DNA from: Isoetes taiwanensis
Taxonomy: Eukaryota > Streptophyta > Lycopodiopsida > Isoetales > Isoetaceae
Reading direction: 5' to 3'
Length of the DNA: 64,000 nt
Assembly: GCA_021234155.1 (NCBI GenBank)
Contig: JAJEKV010000036.1
Span: 12,289,426 to 12,353,425 of the forward strand
Shown here: positions 1-10,833 of the stretch, one piece after another
Layout: the number at the start of each line of letters is the position of its first letter
Position numbering within the stretch: the stretch's first letter is position 1
Position numbers and translations under genes: made by a program
The notes under the pieces: model-generated
Database searches by the model: none
What the model was told of the DNA's origin: nothing
What the model saw: the letters and a program-made list of their open reading frames with translations, nothing else

Positions 1-140
1 CGGAAAGCCAGCCCACCCTACGAGAGGGGACATCACATCCGGGCGGTGGGAATAGTACTTGCGTGACTCTATGACCCCACCGGGGGCCAGCGTCGCCCAT
101 ACCCCCACGGGATGGCCCCGCATTAGTTTCGTGGGCGAGG

Positions 141-760
141 ATGTTGAAGAGGGCCGCACAACGGTGGGCTAATGGGAAGGCGGTGACCTCGATGGTATCG
201 AGGCCGAAGTTACTCAAATGGGCGAGGCAGCGCTTGTGCGGTCCTCACTACCATTCTCACCGAGCATTGCGGGGAAGGTCTCCCCGACAATGGACCACAA
301 GCGTGGTTGTTCCCATTCACAAGGCGGCGACCCACCTTTGTCAGGCCAATTATCGCGACGATCATGATCGGATTCGGTATTTGCCAAAGCTGGCCGGGCA
401 TTCTCGGCAACAATTGACCAGTGGGCGGAGGCGGAGATGTGCGAGCCCTCACACAGGCAAGGCTTTAGACCCCGCCACTCAGCGATTGACCATATCTTTA
501 CTGCGGGCGATTGAAGGCGGTAGGAATCATCGCGGGACTTGTATTCTTTGCTTTGTGGACTTAGCGAAGGCTTTTGATCTGGTTCCCCCCGGAAAGGCGT
601 AGGCTAGGCTGCGTCAGCCCCGGGGCTCAGCGCCTATGCAGAATGTACAGGTTGTATGAGAGTTGTTTTGGAAGGATGCAGCCGACGGGCCAAGCATCAC
701 CAGTAGTATCGGGGTCCGGGCAACTAGGGTGTAGGCATGAGCGGCATATAGGCATATAGG
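141..760 (+). pseudogene. Non-LTR retrotransposon reverse transcriptase fragment
   Basis: Piece of a reverse transcriptase of a non-LTR element, spread over at least two frames. Visible blocks in RT order are a VVVPIHK block followed by a NYR-like residue run, an AxFRPRHSAIDHIFT-like block in another frame, and FVDLAKAFDLVPP, which is RT motif A with its first catalytic Asp. Downstream blocks, including the YADD box, are not seen. The sequence differs from the L1-type LINEs further right (LDFRRAYDTINW), so it belongs to another non-LTR lineage. GC-rich, with frameshifts and stops. It lies in, or next to, the internal 3' part of the plus-strand chromovirus whose LTR is at 25486. Confidence 0.6.
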
Positions 761-780
761 CACTGTCTCCACGGCCATAA

Positions 781-1236
781 TGGAAGATTCACCCTCTTCC
801 TACGCCGGGAGATTAGCCATGCATCCATGTAGATAGGTGGGGTGGTCACCATATAACCAAAATTTTATTAATAATTAAAATGGTACTAACGTAGTGTCGA
901 CCTGCAGGCCAATAGAGCGCTCCGGAGGGCAAGGAGGTCGAGCTACGAAGACTTGCAACACAAATTTTGTTGGAATGTGTTGCAAGGAATGAAGAGTACC
1001 TCGGACGTTAATTTTAATTTTGATAAACTTAATTGTCATGTTAAGTGAATTATTGAGTAACCTGTTTTAATGATGTTATGAATTGATAAGTTATTTCATA
1101 ATATAATGACGTGATAATGTCCTAAAAAAATATTACCTTAAGGTAATCTTAATAAATGTGTAAGTACTATAGTAGTTATAGCATGTATCAGGTTGATTTT
1201 AGGATGATCCCAAGGTGGGGAGACCCACGATGCTGC
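781..1236 (+). other. 3' internal end of a disrupted plus-strand chromovirus
   Basis: AT-rich sequence without an ORF. It runs up to the GCTGC target duplication (1232-1236) of the next element and resumes at 25453, 33 bases before the LTR at 25486. It is read as the untranslated 3' end of that element. No domain is visible. Confidence 0.45.
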
Positions 1237-2840
1237 TGTGACGCTCCCTGAACATATACGACCCTCGGCCGTATACATACGGGGACTTTTCCCTCCCATG
1301 GCGACCAACTCGCCATGAGCAGGGCCCTCCGTCTATTTCGGGCCATCTATAATATGATGCCCGAAAGAAGGACACGAAGGGGTCATTCGGCCCACGCCTT
1401 CAATGGGGCTCCTACGTCGCGGAAGCGTGAATACAAGGGTTAGCACACAACATAAATCACATATAAATAACCACCACGAAGGGTGGCGCATCCATCCAAA
1501 TACCAACGGCAAAGAATATGCATCTAAACCTAAGAAAACACCCCAAACCCATGGTTCTACCCCGGCTCAGACTCCAGTGAGGATCGACTGACGGCTAGGT
1601 CTCAAGAGATCAGCAGACCGAATCTTGACATGGCGTGGCTGGCATAGAACATTGGCTAGGGTTGTCCACTCCATCCGCCCCTCCTGTGCACACTTTGCAG
1701 ATGGGTCAATTCACGCTATGGCATCGCTATAGCCTTCCGGAGACGCAGGCTCGAGGCATCACCCTGCTGAGCCTACTCCAGGGTTCATGAAGTCCCGGTC
1801 CGATGAGGCAGGTCAGGGAAGCGTCCCCTTCCGAATCCACGGTGGCTCCATGGGCGAGCTAGGGAGAATACGTGCCGCATGGCGACCCCATCCGTGCCTA
1901 ACTTACTGCGCCCTAAATCTACTCAAAGTGCAAGGTGCCCCATCACGGGTCACACCTTCCCACCTGAGGGTCGGACCCATACCCGCCCTCGTGACCCGGC
2001 TATCGAGGTCTAGCTCGCTATAGGAGTCCCGAGGAGCCTTTTATGTTCGGGTGCAAGACTCCACCTCCACTTCACCACTTTGTGTTCCTTGTGCGGTGCT
2101 AAGCCAGTACCATAGCATCTATGACCCGGTGGGCTCTTGTGCACAGGCCGCATTTAACGGGATAATACAGGGCTCTATCTAGGAGCATACTACAATAAAT
2201 AGCCTCAGAGGTCTCTACCCCCCCTTAATTCCCCATTTCCAGAGTAACACTAGGCTAACAACCACCAATCCATCCATTACAAGCAAAACCAGAATCGAAA
2301 TATATAGAGAACCTACCTTTACAATCAAGGGTTAGTTCCTCACAGTAAACGAGAGAGAATAGACCAACAACCCAAATAGGTGCCCGCTATCCTAGAATTC
2401 ACAACTACACTAGCCACCCACCTGTATTTCGGCTCGACCCGTTGTCATTGGGGATCTCCATCTGGTTGGTCTTGGTGTTTAGCTTGTGTGAGATTGTGGT
2501 GGCTTCGGCTCTGGTCACAAGGGTGGGCTCCTTTGCTCAAGGTGAGTTGTGGCTAATATGGGGGTGGTGATCCACCCTATTGACCCCAATTAGCATTATC
2601 ATGCTAACCAATCGAGGGTGGCCACGTGGAAGCTTCCCAAACCATAATTAGATTAATTATGGTTTTTAAATATTAGTTCCTTAATTATAGGTTATTATTG
2701 TCAATAATTAAATTAGCATAGCTAATTTAATCCCTTTTTAAGTGAACCACCTAGGTTCCCATACCCCATGTGGCGTATGTATCCCTGGTGACGTGTCAAC
2801 ATATTTATACTTATACCGTATAAATACTTGGAACGTCACA
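1237..2840 (-). repeat. 3' LTR of the chromovirus
   Basis: 1604 bp, almost the same as 23847-25452. Most differences between the two copies are small changes at CAG, CTG or CCAGG sites. Bounded by GCTGC on the left and the polypurine tract on the right. Confidence 0.93.
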
Positions 2841-2853
2841 TTCTCCCTCCTTA
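2841..2853 (-). other. Polypurine tract of the chromovirus
   Basis: Minus-strand reading TAAGGAGGGAGAA lies directly before the 3' LTR. This is the normal place for plus-strand DNA priming. Confidence 0.8.
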
Positions 2854-3429
2854 GAAATAATCGCCCCTCAAAGATTGGGGTTAGATCTGAGATATAATAA
2901 ATGACATTCTGAAGGAAGGTAATTCCTTATTTCAGATGGTAATATATTAAAGCTTTCAAGTTTACAACAGTTTAAGCAGCAAAAGTACAATTCACATCCT
3001 TATCATAATTAAAAAGTGCAAGGACCAAAGTCCAAGATTAACAACAACAGAACATGTAGATAACATAAAGCGAAGAAATCGGGTCATCAGCAACCCCCTA
3101 ACATGGACAGGTCACGTACCGCTCACTGGCCTGCACATGGTAATATATCAGTTTATATATAGATAAAATAATTAGGTTGTGGTTGAAGGGTCCACCCCCT
3201 ATAAAAAAAATGAAAGAAAATTTATCTAGAAGGAACCTATCATGCCTATGGTTCGCAGTTCATTGTGGCATAAGGAATGGTCAGGTTCCTATTATAGCCA
3301 AGATGAATGCGGCTATGAAGTACATGCTTTACAAGCAGTTCGCGGTCATGTCCACATTGACAGTACACCACGTCCTAAGGAACACAAAGGTGATCCCATC
3401 ATCGGTAATCGTTGTTAATTATGATGCAT
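2854..3429 (-). other. 3' untranslated part of the chromovirus
   Basis: AT-rich, without coding potential, between the chromodomain stop and the polypurine tract. Plus-strand ORFs here have no recognisable content. Confidence 0.5.
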
Positions 3430-4815
3430 CTACCCCCCTACTGATTCTCGGCGAATCAAGTCTTCAAGCTTACCGCCGGGAGCGGGGTTGATAGCATCGT
3501 TGATGGTGCGGCCTTGAGATTCGCGCATGAAATCCGGATAGTGCTTCTCAAGATCTGTTTGCATCACCCACGTAGCATCCTCGACTGGCAAGTGTTTCCA
3601 CTTGACCAAGTATTGTAGCATTTGAGTCCTCCTGGTCTGTTTATAAGCTCGATCAAGAAGAGCTTCAGGTACTATCTCTAGCTGCTCCTCTGTCATTTCC
3701 AGGAGGGTTGGGGTTTCCAAAACCTCCTCTGGATCAGGGGTGTGCTGCTTTAGAAGACTCACATGAAAAACCTTGTGGATCTTTAAGCGGGGTGGCAAGT
3801 CCAGGCGATATGCTTGCTCCCCAATACGTTCAGTGATTTTGAACGGTCCAGCCCATCTGGGTGCCAACTTCTTGCAGTTACCAATCTTAAGCTTGGCTTG
3901 TTTTACCTTAATCTTAAGCCAAACCGATTCACCCACCTGGAAGACTCGTGGGGTCCTGTGCTTATCTGCTGCTACACTCTTTTGGCCCATTGCGTGCATT
4001 AGCAAGTAACCACGTACTTCCTCGACCAAAGCTTGCATCTCCGGGAGGAGTTGTTGAGAAACCTCCACTTCGACCGGGGTTGTGCCATGTGTCGAGTAAG
4101 GCATTGATAACCATAATTTATCATGAAAGGAGACATTTTGGAAGACTCTCATTTTTCATCTTTGTTATAGGCAAACTCTACTAGATAAAAATATAGTGAC
4201 CCATTGGGATTGCTTACTCCACACATAACCGTAGCATATCCTCTATGATACGATTAGTGCGCCTTCTGTCGACCATCAATGCGAGGATGATATCGCGGTA
4301 CTCATAGCAAGCTTGGTGCGGATGGTGGTGAAGAAATCCTTCGAAACGACTTACAAATTTGGGATCTCGCATCGGATACAATAACCCGTGGCATTCCGTG
4401 CAATCTGAAGATCTCCTTTGCAAAAAGCAGAGCAGTATCAAAGGCGGTGTCCGTGGTACGACATGGCAAGAAATGAGCCATCTTCGACAATTTGTCGACC
4501 ACTACCATTAACGCATCATATCCACGAAGAGTGCATTGGAAGGCCCACAATGAAATCCATGGTTATCACTTCCCACTTAGCGTTGGGCACATCCAAAGGT
4601 TGCAATTCTCCTGGAGTCCTTAATTGTTCTGCCTTGGTCTGCTGACATAGTTGACACTGCTTAATGTACCTGGCAATGTCCTTCTTCATCGAAGGCCAAA
4701 AATAACTGGAGCGGATTTTAAAGTAGGTCTTCATAAAACCGGCATGTCGGCTATAGGGCTGTTGTAGCGTGTCATGGAGGATTAACTTACGCACCAGGAA
4801 GTATGAGGTACACAC
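3430..4815 (-). pseudogene. Chromovirus integrase with C-terminal chromodomain
   Basis: Integrase end of pol. The N-terminal zinc finger is seen as HAGFMKTY followed by CQLCQQTK. The core follows with MDFIVGLP (first Asp), VVVDKLSKMAHFLPC and VIVSDAR (second Asp). The last 240 codons (4152-3430) are one open frame. They hold the GPY/F module (RWAGPFKI) and, near the end, a chromodomain with YLVKWKHLPVEDATW. Chromodomains of this family bind modified histone H3 tails and steer integration to heterochromatin. Frameshifts near 4300-4550 break the core, so this copy cannot make a full integrase as written. The final 60 residues after the chromodomain look unconserved. Confidence 0.88.
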
Positions 4816-4951
4816 AACTTGTCCTTGTGATACAACAAATTGCCCTCTTTCTTATATGACCGGAAGCGTCCACGTTCTTTATAAATGCGTGCCTCCTTAT
4901 TTAGACTACTCCAAATTTCATAGAACTCGGGATCGGTGGCTAAAGTTTGTT

Positions 4952-5357
4952 CTATCGTTTTACCAAACTCACTTGTGAGTGTCGAAATCGCATTACAATG
5001 GGTTGGGTTACCAAGGGATGGCGTGATAATGCATCCGCAACCACATTGTGCTTTCTGGGCTTATACATGATCTCAAAATCATATTCTTCAAGAAATTCCA
5101 TCCATCTCCTCTGCTTGGGAGGTTGAGATTGGGTTGGGTGGTTAAATATCGGAGACTTTGGTGATCCGTGTCCAATGGAATCTTCTACCAAGGAGGTAGT
5201 GTCTCCATATTATAAGCCTTGAACTCTGACCGACAACTCCTGGTCATGGATAGGATATCGTTGTTGTCTCATTCATCTTCTTTGAATCATAGCGATAACC
5301 CTCCCTCTGCGCATTAGAACCCCCACCGGTGGCGATTTTTCGCGGCATGCATGGCCA
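4952..5357 (-). pseudogene. Chromovirus RNase H
   Basis: Degraded RNase H domain between RT and integrase. The recognisable end is EEYDFEIMYKPRKHNVVADALSRHP, read here as two adjoining pieces; VVADALSR is the usual closing motif of Ty3 RNase H. The upstream part (5200-5350) is frameshifted and the catalytic TDAS region is not clearly readable. Confidence 0.75.
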
Positions 5358-6290
5358 CTAGTTTATCCTTATCGGGATCGAGACAGCGTGAGAGCGGGTC
5401 TTTGAGGTTAAAGGCATCTTTAAGCTCTTTGGAAACTTCCACTGAACCTTAGTCTTCCAGTGCTCCATCCAATCCTTTACCTTCTCATGCTTGGTCAGAT
5501 TTGTAAGAGGGACTGCAATCTTTGCAAAATCCTTTACAAATTTTCGGTAATATCCTGCTAGCCCCAAGAAACTTCGGACCTCGGAGACATTTTCTGGAAT
5601 AGGCCATTCCCTTACGGCCTCTATTTTTGCTGGATCTGTAGCAATTCCCTCTGCAGAAATGATATGGCCCAAATAGTCAACCTTTGGAGTGGCAAACTTG
5701 CACTTAGAGAACTTGGCAAAAGCTGATGGCGTCTTAACTTTTGTAGGGCCAATTTAAGATGTTTCTCATGCTCTTCTAGAGTCTTACTGTAGATGAGAAT
5801 GTCGTCAAAGAAAATGACAACAAAATCATCCAAGTATTGTCGGAAAACATCGTTCATTAACCGCATAAACGTTGCGGGGGCATTAGTTAATCCGAAAGGC
5901 ATAACGGTAAACTCATAATGCCCATATCTAGTGCGAAAAGCAGATTTATGGATGTCCTCCTCTTTAATCCTTATCTGATGATATCCGGAGCGAAGGTCAA
6001 TCTTTGAAAAATATTTGGCCCCTTGCAACTGATCCATTAGATCATCTGCTCTCGGCAAAGCATAGCGATTTTTGATGGTATGCTTGTTGAGTTGCCGATA
6101 ATCAATACACATTCTCAAGGAGCCGTCCTTTTTCTTCACAAAAAGAATAGGGGCGCCAAAGGGCGAAACGCTAGGTCGAATAAAACCTAGGTTTAGCAGT
6201 TCTTGAAGTTGTTTCTTAAGCTCTGCCAGCTCTGGAAGACTCATACGGTCTGGGCCTTCTTTGGTGGGTTTAGTACGGCTCTAAAGCTAT
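5358..6290 (-). pseudogene. Chromovirus reverse transcriptase
   Basis: Best preserved part of pol. The 207-codon frame 6244-5621 shows, in order, [46 protein letters not shown] (motif A Asp), [18 protein letters not shown] and the active-site box [12 protein letters not shown]. The thumb and connection follow in another frame (5672-5358) with [18 protein letters not shown]. One frameshift near 5640-5700 separates the two frames. The order and motifs are typical of plant chromoviruses. Confidence 0.9.
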
Positions 6291-7130
6291 CTCACATTCT
6301 ACCCCTCTAAAAGGAGGAAGCTTCTGGATCTCGTCTGGGAAAAGATCGCTAAATTCATGGAGAATACTGGCAATCCCCCGTGGCAAGGTGTTGATTACTT
6401 GGTTTTGCTTAGCATCTGACTCAATGGAAATAACGCAGAGGAGCTTTTGCTTGCGTATAGCTTTATCTAACTGTCGAATGGACATAGACTGCATGATAGG
6501 GTTGAATGGTTCACCTTTTATAGTTACGCGGGCTCCATTAGGCTGCGTTGAAGGTAACTTCTCTCTTTCGCGGTCTATGTTGGCTTTTGCGGATGCCAAG
6601 AATTCCATTCCAACAATGAGGTCGTATTTGCCAATATCCATTAACTTCGGCACCCATAGCAACCGGTGCGCTGGCAAGCGTGCATCTTAAGGTTGATGCG
6701 GCGACCATGAGTATGTCTAACCTTACCAGCGGGCTAAAGTGGACAGGCCTCGGTCGTGACCTTAGGGTTTTCGGTTGTAGGACCTGGGCCATTCTAGGAG
6801 AAGCAAAATTATGTGTACTCCCGTATCCATAAAAATTACAAAAGGCTTCTTGTCTACTTGGCCTATGGTGGAAATGACAGCCAGGTGACTTTCGGCATTG
6901 CCGGTTTCTATAGCTGCAAGGATATGAGGCCTTACCCGTGAATGTACTCGGGGGCGTCCCCGTCGGCGGTAATGTTGACTCAATATCGTCCCGGTCAAAG
7001 GTCGGCCATGGCCATTTGGGCGTCGGGTAACATATGGGCAGTGCATGAAGTGTCGGGCCTCATACACTGTAACATGCCTTATCCCGCCAAGTGGTATTTG
7101 TTTCCTCGCCTCTTTAGGAATGGATTGTAA
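6291..7130 (-). pseudogene. Chromovirus protease and zinc-knuckle remnant
   Basis: Sense reading starts with YEARHFMHCP, a frameshifted remnant of a CCHC knuckle at the gag end. The aspartic protease follows, with PFVIFMDTG carrying the catalytic DTG (about 6850-6820). A later frame, 6677-6270, contains DLIVGMEFLA (flap and C-terminal part) and a linker to RT. At least two frameshifts interrupt it. Assigned by motif and by position between gag and RT. Confidence 0.72.
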
Positions 7131-7139
7131 GAGGTTTGA

Positions 7140-8228
7140 ACTTCCTTACCGGCATTGTTACGCTTATCGGGGCGTGCTAAAAGCGACTTTCTTCTCGGGC
7201 GGCCGTAAGAGTTCTGCTAAGAGGGCCCCGGACTTGGAGAGCGGGGTTTGTAAAGGTGTGGGCGGCCCGTGGCTGCGAGTAAGGAGGCGGGGGCGGATAC
7301 CCGATTCCTTGGTATGTCCTCCTCGAGGCTCAATGCTTTAGCCTCAACCGCATGGCCCGATTTGGTCGATGGCCTTAACCATCCGTTTGATCGATGGTGC
7401 CAAACCCTCAATATAGCCCTCCGCGCCCTTTTCTCATTCATACCCGGTACATATAGTCGAGCGCATAAACTCATCCGTGTAAGCTGACGCGGACATACTC
7501 TTCTGCTCCAACTTTTGTAGAAAGTGCGGATCTGTTGGCATTTATGTGCAGGGGCACATAATGCGATTTGAAGGCCTTGGCAAACTTTACGAAGTTGCAT
7601 CTACTCTGCCCGGATGTTTGGCTCGGCATAGCCCTTCCACCAAATATGGGCAGCTCCGTGGGTTTGTGGTGGCAACCTTTCGTATCCTTCTACGTCATAC
7701 CATAGGACTGCGAACTCCTTCATTTCGTCCGGCCGGGATTTGGCATTCAAGCCGCCTCTAGATTTCCCATCAAAGCTGGGCCAATTTCCTATTCTTCCAT
7801 ATACTAGTTACCATTTGTATCAAGCTGTCTTGCGGTACTCCTTATCTCGGGGGCTTTGCATGGCCACCCGGATGATGCGGATGATTCGGATGACAATTGA
7901 AGTGGCGGACTTTGAGGAGGTGGCTTGTCCCTGGAGGAACTCGTTCGGCGTTTAGAGTGGGACCTCTTTCGCGCGGGTAGGGATTTGGTTCGTGGTGGGG
8001 GCGCCTTTGCGCGCCCGGTGGACTAGGCGACAACGGAGGTAACTCCGGTGCATCTGTTGTACATCTTTGTGGTGGGTTAGCATGCAAGGCGTGGGCCACG
8101 CAATTAGCCGCATGTCTTTTCATCGACATCAATTCTTGTTCGGGTGTTAATCGACTTGCATTTGAGGGTGGCTGCCAAGCGGCGGTGCGTGCCCCGTCTA
8201 AATTAAACATAAGATGATATAAGAACAT
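7140..8228 (-). pseudogene. Chromovirus gag
   Basis: gag in its usual place before protease. The start is the frame 8228-7842 (SRLTPEQELMSMKRHAANC, then proline-rich). Around 7600-7350 a capsid-like core can be read in alternating frames: FAKAFKSHYVPLHIN, then YVPGMNEK and EGLAPSIKRMVKAIDQIG, matching the W..F..AF...Y to GL.P.I..V pattern of retrotransposon gag. Several frameshifts. The true start is uncertain; 8228 is the first ATG of the open frame. Confidence 0.65.
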
Positions 8229-8527
8229 TTACAGCGACAATAAGTGTCATACAAGGTCATTTTTAAGTCGTGTCGAGAACAAAGTGAACACGCAAAAACC
8301 CACGGAAAAATTTTAATTACAAGTGAAGTAACGGTTACATCCAAGAGCTTGATACTGACAGTAATTATGACTTATAGCTATATAATACATACATGGACCT
8401 GATACAGGCCATTTCCCTAGCCATAGTGAAGCATAGGAACACACAAAACTGGAAAATGCGGTTTAAGGGTTTGCGTAGGGATACATGACGGCATAGCGCA
8501 CACTCTCGCGCGACGACTCGGCGAGCT

Positions 8528-8869
8528 TTAGCGTGCCCAAGCACGGATAATAGCGGGTTGATAATCCCAAGTGGGGCTAATAATCAGAAGGTTGAAGAGC
8601 CTTCGCAGTGCGTAGAAGATTTGCCAGAGATGATCATTAGCATCCTCAAAAGCTTCATGTGAGGTCATATTCCAATAATCCCAAGTGCGGGAAAGGGTCC
8701 ATTTCAAATCATCGTAAGCTTGCGTTCGAAGGAGAGTAACTATTTCCATCCCCTTGTCGGGATCATAAGGTTGTTCCGGCACCCTAAGCTCCGCTATCTC
8801 ATCGTCAACTTCCCGTTCGGGATACTTTTGTATCGTTCCCCATAGTCTATTCGGGGAGGTCCTGTTCAT
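8528..8869 (-). CDS. Unknown 113-codon ORF upstream of gag
   Basis: Open frame of 113 codons in the sense strand of the chromovirus, about 300 bases before gag. It is acidic at the start (REVDDEIAELRVPE), then rich in W, Y and F in a helical-looking part (TWDYWN, HLWQIFYALRRLF). I do not recognise a family. It may be the 3' exon or last part of the degenerate ORF at 10540-9120, or a remnant of another extra gene. Confidence 0.4.
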   Translation of the reverse strand: MNRTSPNRLWGTIQKYPEREVDDEIAELRVPEQPYDPDKGMEIVTLLRTQAYDDLKWTLSRTWDYWNMTSHEAFEDANDHLWQIFYALRRLFNLLIISPTWDYQPAIIRAWAR

Positions 8870-9119
8870 CTCTCCTTATCCGGAATGTTATCCTATCTTC
8901 GCATACTCATGGCGTTTTCTTACGCAAAGGCGGGAATGAGTATATAATACTAACATTTCCGGGAGGCTTAATAACTTGTCATGGAAGAGGCTTATTCAAA
9001 AATTGTATTGGCATTATGTATTGGGTGATACAATAAAGGGAAATCACATCACAGTAATAACCATTTTTTTTTTAAAACAACAGTGATTTCAAAGGCAAAA
9101 TACATAAGACAATAATTTA

Positions 9120-10540
9120 GGAGCTGAATCCCTCGTCTTCGTCCATTGGCTGAGGAGGTGGACGATAACGCATCAAAGTGGCGCTAGGGCTAGCGAGAAA
9201 GGGCGGCTCGAGCTCTTGCCTCGGTGGTAAGCAAGTAGCCAAAGTATTTGCCACAAAAAGCGCATGTTAGCGCAGCCCGCCATCTCCCAATCTTTGCTAT
9301 AGCCAAATCTCTACGGACGAGTAATAGTGGTGACATGATAATCAATCTTCTTATGGCCCGCTGAAGTAGATATGGCTCGGAGCGCCCACCAAGAAGCTTC
9401 AGAAGATGGCCCTAAATTCTTTGAAAAGAACAGCACCTCTCCTTGGCGGGGCCGAGAGAAAGAATCGGGCCACATGGTTGCCCATGGCCCTAACTTGAGG
9501 GTCGGTGGAGGTCTCAGCTTCCTTCTCCAAGTCGATGGGGAGCTTTTCTTCTTCTTCTTCTTCTCTCTCATCCCTAAGGCTGACCTTGGTGTCCCAAAGG
9601 TCTTCCGCATCTTGATCCCCCTAAGCCCATAGTGATTTGCGAGGCGGATCTCGAAAGAGACCGCGGTCGGGGCGCAAATTGCTCTTCCGGAGGCTGGGGG
9701 TTTCAGCTAGCAAAGTCTTGGGTGGCGACAAAAGAGTCTCAACGGGCTCTTGTTCCTCGGGCCGATATGCCAATAGGCTCTCTACCTGTGTAGGTTGCAC
9801 CACCGGTGTAGTGAAGTCGATGAAGTCATCTTGGCAATATTCCGCCAAGATCATAGAGAACCTCTACTTTCTGCGGCGGACCCAGAAGAACATTATGCGC
9901 CCACATGATATCGTCAAGGATTAGGTACTCTTGGTCATTCAAAGTATGCTGTAGGGGAGAAGGTTTAACCCGCCGGGGTTTGGGGCCTTACGTCGGCGGA
10001 GGAGAGCTTCGTAAGCAAGCTCCTTCCACCTCACAAAATCCTGCTCATCGGCGACCCGTCATCTTACGGGTCGGGGAGGTAGAGGTGTAGAAAGCTCGGC
10101 GGGGATCTCCTCATCCTCTATGTACTGGTCCATAATAATGGCGGTCTTGAATCGAACCTCAAAGCAGGTTTCTCGATCTATTGTGGCAATAGGGAGGTGG
10201 AGTCCCTGTGCCGTCGATGCCCTTGATGGCGTTACGGGCATGATCATCACCCCTAACATCGGTGTAAGGTGTGGAAGTCAAGGTAAAGCTGCTCATCGTC
10301 ATCATTACCAACGCATGCAGGGCACAATCTCCTCTCCATAGAACCGAAGGAAGGCGAGAATAGTGCAGGTGGGCTGCATGTTGGAGATAAGATCTACTGC
10401 TGAGGCGGGTAGGGATGAAGAAGATCAAAGGGAACCGAGGGTCCCAATGCTCTCGATCTACATACCAGCTGCTGCGGGGTTGGGCAAGCCATGAGGAGTG
10501 AAGGCATAAGGAGGAGGAAGAATTTGGAACAAGAAGAAAA
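9120..10540 (-). pseudogene. Degenerate extra ORF of the chromovirus
   Basis: Sense-strand region with coding character in pieces, broken by frameshifts. Readable stretches include CFEVRFKTAIIMDQYIEDEE, DEQDFVRWKELAYEALLRRR, LNDQEYLILDDIMWAHNVLL and a C-terminal YRPPPQPMDEDEGFSS before a stop near 9120. It follows a TATA box and a plant-like leader (10577-10531), so it may have been a separately transcribed gene carried by the element. No family recognised. Confidence 0.4.
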
Positions 10541-10577
10541 AAAATGAAACCCTAATGGCCAAAAAGGGGTTTTATAC
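10531..10577 (-). promoter_or_regulatory. Internal TATA promoter and plant-like leader
   Basis: On the minus strand a clean TATAAAA (10576-10570) is followed about 25-30 bases later by TTAGGGTTTCATTTTT, a leader motif common at plant transcription starts. It lies inside the chromovirus, between ORF1 and the degenerate ORF, away from the LTR. Inference from motif and spacing only. Confidence 0.45.
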
Positions 10578-10833
10578 TTTTGGCACGCGTTTCCCCAAAA
10601 TTATTATTAAAATTATTATTTATTTAATAACATATATATATTTTTTTTCAAAATATATATTTTTTGTATTCTAAAAACCCAAAAATGGGGCTAGTACATC
10701 GATAAATTACAAAATTTATACAACTAGAATCTGGCCTAATCATCTAAGATCCCCTCGGATCCCTTCGTGCCAAGTGAAGGTCCTTGGGCATAATAGTAAC
10801 CCGCCGCATGTATGGCACACAAGTTGGCGTCGC
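10578..10833. other. AT-rich spacer between ORF1 and the next ORF
   Basis: A/T runs with TATATATAT at about 10630-10640 and no coding potential. It could hold the 3' end of ORF1 and the upstream part of the promoter at 10577. Confidence 0.4.

Noticed and set aside
896-909. GTCGACCTGCAGGC, identical to part of a cloning polylinker
   Set aside because: Only 14 bases match and the surrounding bases are not vector sequence; chance is the simpler explanation.
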